Below the pieces are notes generated by a model. It ran no database searches, had not been told where the DNA came from, and saw only the letters and a list, made by a program, of their open reading frames with translations. A stretch of DNA of 12,580 nucleotides from Treponema sp. Its GTDB lineage: Bacteria > Spirochaetota > Spirochaetia > Treponematales > Breznakiellaceae. The DNA is taken from positions 1 through 12,580 of the forward strand of contig JAIROE010000257.1 of assembly GCA_031257715.1 (NCBI GenBank), given 5' to 3'. The translations under genes were made by a program, and so were the position numbers. This document shows, piece by piece, positions 6,159 to 12,580 of this stretch (its first letter is position 1; every line of letters begins with the position of its first letter).

Positions 6159-7597
6159 AAAAAAACCGCGTTCCGGGAAGGCGCCTCCCCGCGATCCTTG
6201 CCCTCGCCTTCTTTGCCCTTCTTCCTCCCGCGGCCGGCGCGCAGGAGTTCGGCTTTGGTTTTGACGATGAGGATCCGGAAAGCTCGGGCGGTTCCTCCGC
6301 TTCTTTTCCCGTTTCGGTAAAGCTGGGCGGAAAGGCGCGGGGAGAACTCTTTGCCTTTTTTGACGATCTTAATACCTTTGAGGAATTGAAGAATTCAAGT
6401 CCCGGCGACATTTTCAGCGGCGCGCTTTATTTCAGCGCCTCGGCGTCCGGCGCCGACGCCGTCATAAACCTCAATCTCGGCATGAACAGGAACAATCCTG
6501 TCGCGCTTGATGAGGCTTTTTTCAGGGTGTATTTTGGCCCCGCAAATATCGAGGCGGGCCTTAGAAAACTTTCCTGGGGCAGAGCGGACAGCTTCGGCCC
6601 GCTTGATGTGGTGAATCCCCTGGATTATTCGGATCTTTCGCGGATCACAAATGTACGCGAGATCAAGATAGCCCGTCCCATGGTTCACGGGACGGTGAAC
6701 ATGGGGAGCAGTTCAAAGCTGGAAGCGGTGTTTATTCCGGGTTTTGAAGGGCACAGATTCGCCTCTTCGGGACGCTGGACGCCTTCCGTGCCGGTAGACG
6801 GCATCTTTTCTTCATCGATGGCAGGCGGGATCCTTTCCTCCCTTCTGAACAATTATTACAGTCTCCTTGTTATGCCCGATACGGGGAAGCTTGAATACGC
6901 GCAGGCAGGCATGCGTTTTACCACGACGGCGGGTCCCGCGGATATTGGGGCGCAGTATTTTTTCGGGAACCTCTTTCGGCCTTCTTACAGTTTTGGGGGA
7001 GCGGGCGCTTTTCTTGCGGATCTTTTGACGGTTCTTCCTTCAAATCCCCGTTACACCGGGAATTTTTCCCTGCTGAGTTCCCGTATTGAATACAACCGTT
7101 ACCATCAGATAGGCGCCGACTGGGCCCAGGTGATAGCGGGCTTCAACATACGGGCAGAACTTGCGGCCCATATCACGCAGGATCTTGCCGGAAATGCCGG
7201 CTGGGTGCGGAATCCTTTTATCAGTTGGTCGTTTGGTTTTGACCGTGACACCGTGTGGGACATCAATGTAAACCTGCAGTGTAACGAGTCCGTCCGCCTT
7301 TTCGGTGACAAAAACAGCGCCTTTGCCGTTGATTTTGCATGGGACAGGCTGCCCGTTTCAACAAGGCTGACGCTGATAGTTTCCAAAAAATTCCTCCGGG
7401 ACAACCTCGAAGTTAAATGTACCGGGATCTTCGATCCCGAGGATACCGGTCTTTACCTTATCCCCGCCGTTTCCTGGGCCATAGGGGAAGTTACCGCGGA
7501 TCTTCAGGCGGGTATTTTCGCCGGAAAGAAAGGCGGTGAACTGTCACAGTACCGGAACAGCGGCTACATCAAGACGGCGCTGACATATTCTTTTTAG
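6155..7597 (+). CDS. Outer-membrane beta-barrel protein (DUF1302-like) of the exporter operon
   Basis: A 480-residue protein with a signal peptide (KK...GRR, hydrophobic 11-25, cleavage probably after AGA at residue 29). Much of the mature chain alternates polar and hydrophobic residues as in transmembrane beta-strands, and it ends ...KTALTYSF, with the terminal Phe typical of BAM-inserted proteins. LSWGRADSFGPLDVVNPLDY (139-158) resembles a motif of DUF1302-type barrels, which often occur beside RND exporters and LolA-like proteins; I infer this by eye. The mature N-terminus, on the periplasmic side by usual topology, starts QEFGFGFDDED (30-40), echoing the repeat in the exporter loop. GGGAAGG lies about 5 bases upstream of the ATG. 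It would be the outer-membrane end of the transport route. It could alternatively be an independent porin. Confidence 0.85.
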   Translation: MKKNRVPGRRLPAILALAFFALLPPAAGAQEFGFGFDDEDPESSGGSSASFPVSVKLGGKARGELFAFFDDLNTFEELKNSSPGDIFSGALYFSASASGADAVINLNLGMNRNNPVALDEAFFRVYFGPANIEAGLRKLSWGRADSFGPLDVVNPLDYSDLSRITNVREIKIARPMVHGTVNMGSSSKLEAVFIPGFEGHRFASSGRWTPSVPVDGIFSSSMAGGILSSLLNNYYSLLVMPDTGKLEYAQAGMRFTTTAGPADIGAQYFFGNLFRPSYSFGGAGAFLADLLTVLPSNPRYTGNFSLLSSRIEYNRYHQIGADWAQVIAGFNIRAELAAHITQDLAGNAGWVRNPFISWSFGFDRDTVWDINVNLQCNESVRLFGDKNSAFAVDFAWDRLPVSTRLTLIVSKKFLRDNLEVKCTGIFDPEDTGLYLIPAVSWAIGEVTADLQAGIFAGKKGGELSQYRNSGYIKTALTYSF

Positions 7598-7626
7598 GGA
7601 CCCGCAGAGAGGGGTTACGGCGCGGA
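7598..7626. other. 29-bp gap between converging operons
   Basis: The barrel gene and the DUF4139-like gene end only 29 bp apart on opposite strands. ACCC and GGGT around 7602-7616 could form a 4-bp stem, but no U-run follows, so no convincing terminator is seen. Transcripts from the two operons may overlap at their 3' ends. Confidence 0.5.
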
Positions 7627-9744
7627 TCACAGCGCAAGAGACGCGAGCCATGTTTCAAACGCTTCCTGTGCGGCCCTGGATGTTTTTTCCGCCTCTTCAA
7701 GCCGCGCGAGAAGCCGGTCTATGCCGGCGTCCGCTTCGGAAAGGCGCCGCAGGTATTCCTGTCCCTGGGGCGTCGTGTTTCCCGCGGCCTCAAGGTTTGC
7801 CCGTATGCGGGCCTGCTCGGAAATGAGGCGTTCCCTTCCGGCCGCTATGGCCGCCTCTTCCTGTTTTGCCGCGTCGGCTTTTTGTTTCAGCGAAACAGCT
7901 TCCTCAAGGGCCCGCCTGACGTTTGCGGGGATTTCCCGGTTTGATGCGTAGAAAAGAAGATTTTCAACGCGCAGCGTCGAGAGGCCTATCCGCTCGGAAA
8001 GCGGAATTTCCTCCCGTACCGAAAAGACATTTTCCGAACCGGCATTGATCGAACGGGTAAAGCGGTACACCGTCCGGGTTTTTTCCTCCGGCGCGGGTAC
8101 GGAAAGTTCCGCTCCGGGCGTTATGGGATGTTCAATGACAAGTTCCCGCGTTTCTTCCGTGTTGTTTTTTACCGTGTACTTCCGCTCGTGTATCTCCCGC
8201 CTGCTTATTGTCATGATCCCGCCCGATACTGCCGCGGCGCTTATCACCCGTGAAACGGAAATTTCCGCGCTTGCCGTGACGGAAAGATCCTCTCCGTAGG
8301 AGAGGAGTCTTTTTTCGCCGTCACCAAGGAATTCGATAAGGGCGTCTCCCGCGTAGGTTCCCCCGTCATACACAGTGACGGGGCCGGCGGGGAATTTTAC
8401 GCCCGCCGCGTTGGTGATTTCGGCTCCAAGCCGGGGATGTACGGTTTTGCCGGTGGCGTCCGTCCCGGAGAGGATGAGCAGTTTTCTGACGGGGAGCCTC
8501 GCCTGCACCAGCGGAAACATGGCGCTCATACGGCGGTCAAGTGTCACCGGTTCCCGCATGGTAAACTCGAACTGATCCCCCGCCGCCTGTGCCCCGATTG
8601 CAAGGGATTCGTAAGCGGGAACGGCATCCGCGGAGGCGATCTTTTGGGCCTCGTTCGGCGCGGGTGCGCGGGACCGCATCAAAGGCGCCGCTTGCGCTTC
8701 CTCCATCCCGGCGGCAGGACCAAAAGCCGCGGCCGCCTGCGCGCTTCCCGTGTCGTAGCTTCTCGCATCGGCGGTTCCGGCGATTGAAAGGGGCAGGACG
8801 GGCCGCGAAAGATAATAAGGCGGATAGAGGTTCTGTATGAACGAGACGGGCCTTCCCGCTACCAGCGACAATTCTACATTTTTCCAGTCGCTGTCGCTGT
8901 CGTTATCGACGATAGCCCATCCCTGAAAAAAAGCTCCGTCACGGGACGCAAGATCCAGCCTGTAGGAAACTTTCCAGACAGGGGCGGGGATGACATAGCT
9001 TACCGAAACGGAGCGGCTCTCTCCGCCCCCGAGATTGAGGGTGAGTTCACGTAAAAGGGAATTACCCGACGCCGCGAGAAGATCCATCGCCCGGTTCAGA
9101 TCTTCTCCAATGCGGGGATCGGGAAAATTTATGGTGCTTATATCCTTCAGGTTTACCGGACGGAGGCCCGATTCCGTGTAGATGACGAGCCATGGTTCCT
9201 GTATCGGAGGAAGGCGAAAATCCTGCGCCGGCGAAACGTTCCTGTATTCAATGCCGGCGATTCTTCCCCGTATGGGCGGCGCGGCAATTTCTATTTCCAC
9301 CCCGCGCAAGGACATCAATATGGCTGCGAGATCGGGATTCCCTGAAAGATCTATTGAAAGGCTTTGGAGGGTGGCAACGAGGGTACGTTCCGAAGGGTAG
9401 TTTACCGAAGGCGCCCCGCCGGATGCGGGATCATGTATCACCAGCGATTTGAGCGCGTCGTTGACGGCTTCGGTCCTGAAGTAGAGGCGCAAAACGGAAG
9501 AGCCCCGGACCGTTCCCGAACGCTCATAACAGGCGACTCCGGAAGAAAAAAGGGCGACACGCCTGATTGGAAGTTCACGGGAAACGGCGGCCGGGCCGGA
9601 ACCTCCCGCATCTCCCCGTCCTTCCTCCCGCGCCGCCTGAGCCTCAAGGCCGGCAACGGCGCACGCGAATACAAACGCCGCAATAGCCGGAAACAGTATG
9701 CCGGAAGCCGTCTTCCCGCGTGTATTGTACGCCGGTGTTTTCAT
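7627..9744 (-). CDS. DUF4139-like exported protein with C-terminal coiled coil
   Basis: A 705-residue exported protein. The signal peptide is basic then hydrophobic, with cleavage probably after AQA (residue 37). Residues 59-105 (IRRVALFSSGVACYERSG...) resemble the N-terminal DUF4140-like domain. WKVSYRLDL (257-265), DNDSDSDWKNVELSLVAGRP (280-299) and the block at 451-490 (FPAGPVTVYDGGTYAGDALI...) are characteristic of DUF4139. An Ala-rich stretch at 325-390 looks like a flexible insertion. Residues 610-705 form two charged helices broken at NTTPQGQ, probably a coiled-coil hairpin. The start at 9744 is preferred to an ATG-less in-frame extension to 9828 because it gives a proper signal peptide, has GAGG upstream, and overlaps the previous gene's stop as ATGA. 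The family is linked by name to mucoidy inhibition, but no function is established. It is last in its operon. Confidence 0.85.
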   Translation of the reverse strand: MKTPAYNTRGKTASGILFPAIAAFVFACAVAGLEAQAAREEGRGDAGGSGPAAVSRELPIRRVALFSSGVACYERSGTVRGSSVLRLYFRTEAVNDALKSLVIHDPASGGAPSVNYPSERTLVATLQSLSIDLSGNPDLAAILMSLRGVEIEIAAPPIRGRIAGIEYRNVSPAQDFRLPPIQEPWLVIYTESGLRPVNLKDISTINFPDPRIGEDLNRAMDLLAASGNSLLRELTLNLGGGESRSVSVSYVIPAPVWKVSYRLDLASRDGAFFQGWAIVDNDSDSDWKNVELSLVAGRPVSFIQNLYPPYYLSRPVLPLSIAGTADARSYDTGSAQAAAAFGPAAGMEEAQAAPLMRSRAPAPNEAQKIASADAVPAYESLAIGAQAAGDQFEFTMREPVTLDRRMSAMFPLVQARLPVRKLLILSGTDATGKTVHPRLGAEITNAAGVKFPAGPVTVYDGGTYAGDALIEFLGDGEKRLLSYGEDLSVTASAEISVSRVISAAAVSGGIMTISRREIHERKYTVKNNTEETRELVIEHPITPGAELSVPAPEEKTRTVYRFTRSINAGSENVFSVREEIPLSERIGLSTLRVENLLFYASNREIPANVRRALEEAVSLKQKADAAKQEEAAIAAGRERLISEQARIRANLEAAGNTTPQGQEYLRRLSEADAGIDRLLARLEEAEKTSRAAQEAFETWLASLAL

Positions 9745-11078
9745 GGTATATCCTCTTTCTTCATGATCCTTGCGATATAAAAGGCAAGTCCTGTCAACAC
9801 GATTACCGCACATGTCAATATACCCCATAAAAAAAATTCTTCAAAGCGCCGGGGCGGGAAGGATCCCTGTTTGTCTCTCCGGTAGAGCGCCTCCCCAACG
9901 GCGGCCCTTTCGGCGGCCGCTCCGGCGGGAACGGCGAAACTTTCCGCCGGGCCGGCGGCGGCGTTTCCGAAGGCAAGGGTCCATGGACCTTTCCCCCTTC
10001 CGGGAAAAACGATTTCTTTTACTTCCCGGACAAAACGGCACTCGGGAACATTTGCGAAGGGAAAAGAAAGCGATTCGAGTTCCCAGTAAGGGGCGGAAGA
10101 GGATACTTCCATGGGGTCATGCGTTCTTTCCCCGTCTTCATCCGAAAAACGAAACAGGGTCACTCTCCCCGCAATCCGCCATTCGTCGTTTTTATCCAGC
10201 CTGTTCCTCACCATCGCCTCAACGGAATCGGCTTCGGGGAGGATGAAATTGACGGAAACAATGGGGAAAAAGCCCCCGGCATCATAATCGATGACGTGGC
10301 GTTCCCCGTCACGAAAGGCTCCTTCCGCGGTCCATTCCCGCCGGGGAGGCGGGAGGTTCACCGCATCGAAACGCGCCGTAACGCCAAGCAGCGGAGGAAC
10401 GGGAGTTTCAAATTTCAAAAGAAGGTAGCGCATGCCTGTTTCGGGAAGTTCGATGGTATCGCGGTTTGCGCCCGAATTACCATATCTGGCTATGATCTGC
10501 CGTCTCTCAAATTCTTTCCACCGGGAAAGATCCGCCGCGCCTGAAAATACCCGCACCGCGGAATTGTAATTCGCCTCATTTTCCATGGAGAGGGCGAGAG
10601 AGGACGGCGTATGGCCGAATCCTGAAAAATCAAGGAGATACACCGGCCTTCCGCCGCCCGCGCTTCCTCCGCCGCGGCTGTTGACGCGGATCACCGTTCC
10701 CGACGCGTCTATCACCACATCGGCTTCCGCGGGAAGTGTTCCGCCTTCCTCTTCCCAGATGAAGAACGGTACCTCAAGGGGCGGCGGGGTAAAGCTGCCG
10801 CCGGGAACGGGACGCACCGCGAAGGGAACCGGCAGCCCCCCGGCGTCAAAGATCCGCATGTCGGCCATGTCGGCGCGTTCAAGACCCCGGTACACAGCTT
10901 CGGGAATTTCCAGTGAAAGAAGCCGGCCCGCCGTTCCGCCGAGGGGAATGCTCCCGGCAAATTCCCCGCTCTCCTCTTTCCGGGCCTCTTTTCCAGGCCC
11001 CGGCTCTTCAAATTCCGGCTCTCCTTCCGCCATTGCGACGGCAAGAAAGAAAAGAACGCAGGCGGCGGCCTTACGCAC
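9741..11078 (-). CDS. DUF3999-like membrane-anchored envelope protein
   Basis: A 445-residue protein. The signal peptide (RK, then AAACVLFFLAVAMA) is probably cleaved after residue 17. An acidic Pro/Glu linker (18-40) leads to a long beta-rich extracytoplasmic region, including MRIFDAGGLPVPFAVRPVPG at 74-93, which I recognise as DUF3999 style. A single helix (about 416-438) followed by KKEDIP anchors the C-terminus, leaving a tiny cytoplasmic tail. The start is GTG, overlapping the upstream gene's TAA by 8 bases; a GGAAGGA sequence lies unusually close to it, so initiation may rely on coupling. Downstream it overlaps the DUF4139-like gene by 4 bases. Adjacency to a DUF2339-like gene is a recurring pairing from memory, suggesting a shared complex. 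No catalytic motif is visible and the function is unknown. Confidence 0.82.
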   Translation of the reverse strand: MRKAAACVLFFLAVAMAEGEPEFEEPGPGKEARKEESGEFAGSIPLGGTAGRLLSLEIPEAVYRGLERADMADMRIFDAGGLPVPFAVRPVPGGSFTPPPLEVPFFIWEEEGGTLPAEADVVIDASGTVIRVNSRGGGSAGGGRPVYLLDFSGFGHTPSSLALSMENEANYNSAVRVFSGAADLSRWKEFERRQIIARYGNSGANRDTIELPETGMRYLLLKFETPVPPLLGVTARFDAVNLPPPRREWTAEGAFRDGERHVIDYDAGGFFPIVSVNFILPEADSVEAMVRNRLDKNDEWRIAGRVTLFRFSDEDGERTHDPMEVSSSAPYWELESLSFPFANVPECRFVREVKEIVFPGRGKGPWTLAFGNAAAGPAESFAVPAGAAAERAAVGEALYRRDKQGSFPPRRFEEFFLWGILTCAVIVLTGLAFYIARIMKKEDIP

Positions 11079-12580
11079 GGTCCTTCCCGCCTTCGGCTTT
11101 CGCCGGGACCGGAGGCAGCGGCGCCGCCCATCCTATGAAAAGCAGAACGAAACCGGCAATAAAAAACGAAACTATCCGCGTCACCGCCCCTGTTCCGGCA
11201 AGATCAAAGAGAAGGAGTTTTGCCACATCGGCTACCGTAAGAACGGCGCCGGCTATCCATATTCCCCGCCCGGCAATTCTGTGTCCCGTGATGATGTGGG
11301 CTATACCGTAAACGGCCCAGAGGATGAACAGGCAGAGGTGAAATACGTGGGAAGAAGGCACCATTTTCCATGGGACTTCGCCGTAAAAATGAACGCTTCG
11401 GGCGGTAACGGTGATGGTAAAAACAAAGAATGCCGAATCTGCAAGCGTTACCAGCGCCGCCTTCCCGAGCCCCCGGAAACCGGAAGCTTTCCCTTCCTCA
11501 AAAAAACGCTTTTTTCTTTTCAGGAGCGAAATTTGCCAGAGGAGGAAAAGGACGATGCAGAACGCTTCTTCAAGGTCAAGCGGATTAACGACGGGAAGAT
11601 AAAGGGGGAGGGGAGCGGGATCGCCGGGAAGAAAGAGCGTTACAACGAACCAGAGGGCCATGACACAGGAGAGGATAAAAGGAAGGATGAAAAAAACGCA
11701 CCGGTTTCTTGGGCCGCAAGGAACGCGTTTTGCGAAGATACCCGCCGCCGCCATGACGGCGAATACGGGGATGAGCCCCGCGAAACTGGTCCAGGATTCG
11801 GAAAGGTGAAGCCCGACGGACAGAGCCCGGCCTGAAGAACATATGACCACAAGGATGGAGAGGAATGCCGCAAGCAGCCATGCGCCGTGAAGGGCTTCCT
11901 TTAGCATCTTCCGCGCAAGGAAGAGGACAATCCCCTGGCATGCAAGGAAGGCCGGCCAGCCCCAGCGGTACAGCCCGTAAAAAAAATTAACACTCAAAAA
12001 AGGGCCGTCATTGTAGATGCTTCCTGCCGCGCCTTTCACCGCAAGAAAGATACCGTACACGAGGGAAGGCAGAGCGCCGGGAAGCAGCGCCCTGCAGCCA
12101 GAGAACCGCGCCGCCGCGCACGCCGCAAGCGCCGTCACCGAACAGAAAACAAAGAAAAGCGCATCGGGGAACGGAAACACCCTCTTCAATTCAAAAAACC
12201 AGCCGCCGAACCACCATGCAAAAGCCCATGCCGCCGCGACAAAGGGAAAGGCCGGATAAAAAATTTTTATGGCGAAGCCGGCTCCTTCCGCGGATTCGCC
12301 TCTTTCATCCCGCTTTTTTCTGAATCTTTCGGCGAGGATGACAAAGAGGAAAGCGGCAAGTGAAATGACAAGCGCCCCCGAAAAACGGGAACCGCGAAAC
12401 GCCCCTTCGGCAACGCCCGCTTCCTCAAAGGCAAAAATCACGGCGGCGGCAACATGAACAAGGAGCCCGGCGGCGGCGGTACGGAAGCGGTTCTGCCTGA
12501 GACCGAAAAAGAAAAAAGCCGCCCCTTCCGCCGCCCACAGTGCGCTTGTTATACGGGGCGAAAGTTCAAGGGGCGCGGCC
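11071..12580 (-). CDS. DUF2339-like polytopic membrane protein, C-terminal part (runs off right edge)
   Basis: The frame is open from the right edge to TAA at 11071, giving 502 residues. An in-frame GTG at 12441 is not the true start, because coding continues upstream: the first residues AAPLELSPRITSALWAAEGA, then AFFFFGLRQNRFR, match the SALWAxEGaxxxxxGLRQ style of DUF2339 proteins. Those proteins usually approach a thousand residues, so roughly the N-terminal half is missing. The visible part is a string of about a dozen hydrophobic helices joined by short Arg/Lys-containing loops, ending in a soluble AEGGKDRA tail. No enzymatic motif is evident. It is first among the visible genes of a leftward operon with the DUF3999-like and DUF4139-like genes and is probably the membrane core of whatever they build. 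Function unknown. Confidence 0.85.
   Translation of the reverse strand, partial: AAPLELSPRITSALWAAEGAAFFFFGLRQNRFRTAAAGLLVHVAAAVIFAFEEAGVAEGAFRGSRFSGALVISLAAFLFVILAERFRKKRDERGESAEGAGFAIKIFYPAFPFVAAAWAFAWWFGGWFFELKRVFPFPDALFFVFCSVTALAACAAARFSGCRALLPGALPSLVYGIFLAVKGAAGSIYNDGPFLSVNFFYGLYRWGWPAFLACQGIVLFLARKMLKEALHGAWLLAAFLSILVVICSSGRALSVGLHLSESWTSFAGLIPVFAVMAAAGIFAKRVPCGPRNRCVFFILPFILSCVMALWFVVTLFLPGDPAPLPLYLPVVNPLDLEEAFCIVLFLLWQISLLKRKKRFFEEGKASGFRGLGKAALVTLADSAFFVFTITVTARSVHFYGEVPWKMVPSSHVFHLCLFILWAVYGIAHIITGHRIAGRGIWIAGAVLTVADVAKLLLFDLAGTGAVTRIVSFFIAGFVLLFIGWAAPLPPVPAKAEGGKDRA

Noticed and set aside
7598..7626. Bidirectional terminator between the converging operons
   Set aside because: Only a 4-bp stem can be drawn and there is no U-run, so the evidence is too weak to call.
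9745..9828. 28-residue N-terminal extension of the DUF4139-like protein
   Set aside because: It overlaps the upstream gene by 88 bases and would bury the signal peptide; the ATG at 9744 has a ribosome site and the typical ATGA overlap.
10585..11835. 416-codon plus-strand open frame
   Set aside because: It is antisense to both the DUF3999-like and DUF2339-like genes and crosses their junction; the product is low-complexity Arg/Pro/Lys-rich, as expected for a GC-rich shadow.
12439..12441. GTG as the true start of the DUF2339-like gene
   Set aside because: The frame stays open through 46 more codons to the window edge, and those residues match the family, so the gene is truncated by the window rather than starting here.

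Overview
The window looks like chromosomal DNA from a spirochaete, most likely a moderate-GC Treponema of the termite-gut type. This is inferred from the style of the proteins: a lipoprotein with a relaxed lipobox, a TetR protein beginning MGIIERKEREK, a characteristic integrase N-terminus, and several envelope proteins of poorly described families. No species can be fixed from the sequence alone.

Left edge (1-485): the 5' end of a probable tyrosine-recombinase gene runs leftward out of the window. It starts about 100 bp from the 3' end of a leftward tRNA-Leu(GAG) gene. The gap holds a tandem 11-bp repeat and nested inverted repeats. This is the classic layout of the edge of an element integrated at a tRNA. 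The tRNA has two unusual bases (C at discriminator position 73 and a U-C mismatch in the D stem), yet it has a near-consensus sigma-70 promoter embedded in the end of the gene upstream.

Left-centre (508-1751): a leftward gene for a GH18-family lipoprotein with an intact DGxxxDxE motif. A 98-bp divergent control region separates it from the next operon.

Centre (1752-7597): a rightward operon of four genes: a TetR regulator, a 907-residue RND/MMPL-type exporter, a periplasmic protein resembling outer-membrane lipoprotein-sorting (LolA-like) proteins, and an outer-membrane beta-barrel. Gene junctions overlap (TAATG, ATGA) except for a 184-bp gap after the exporter, which carries a perfect 14-bp-stem hairpin and other repeats. 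Read together, the genes look like a regulated machine moving a lipid or lipoprotein from inner membrane to outer membrane. The exporter's second periplasmic loop and the first residues of the mature barrel protein both carry an unusual FGF(D/G)-type acidic aromatic motif, which is the most intriguing signal here.

Right (7627-12580): a leftward operon of three envelope genes with overlapping ends: a multi-spanning DUF2339-like membrane protein (cut by the right edge), a DUF3999-like membrane-anchored protein, and a DUF4139-like exported protein with a C-terminal coiled coil. Their biochemical function is unknown. The two large operons converge with only 29 bp between them.
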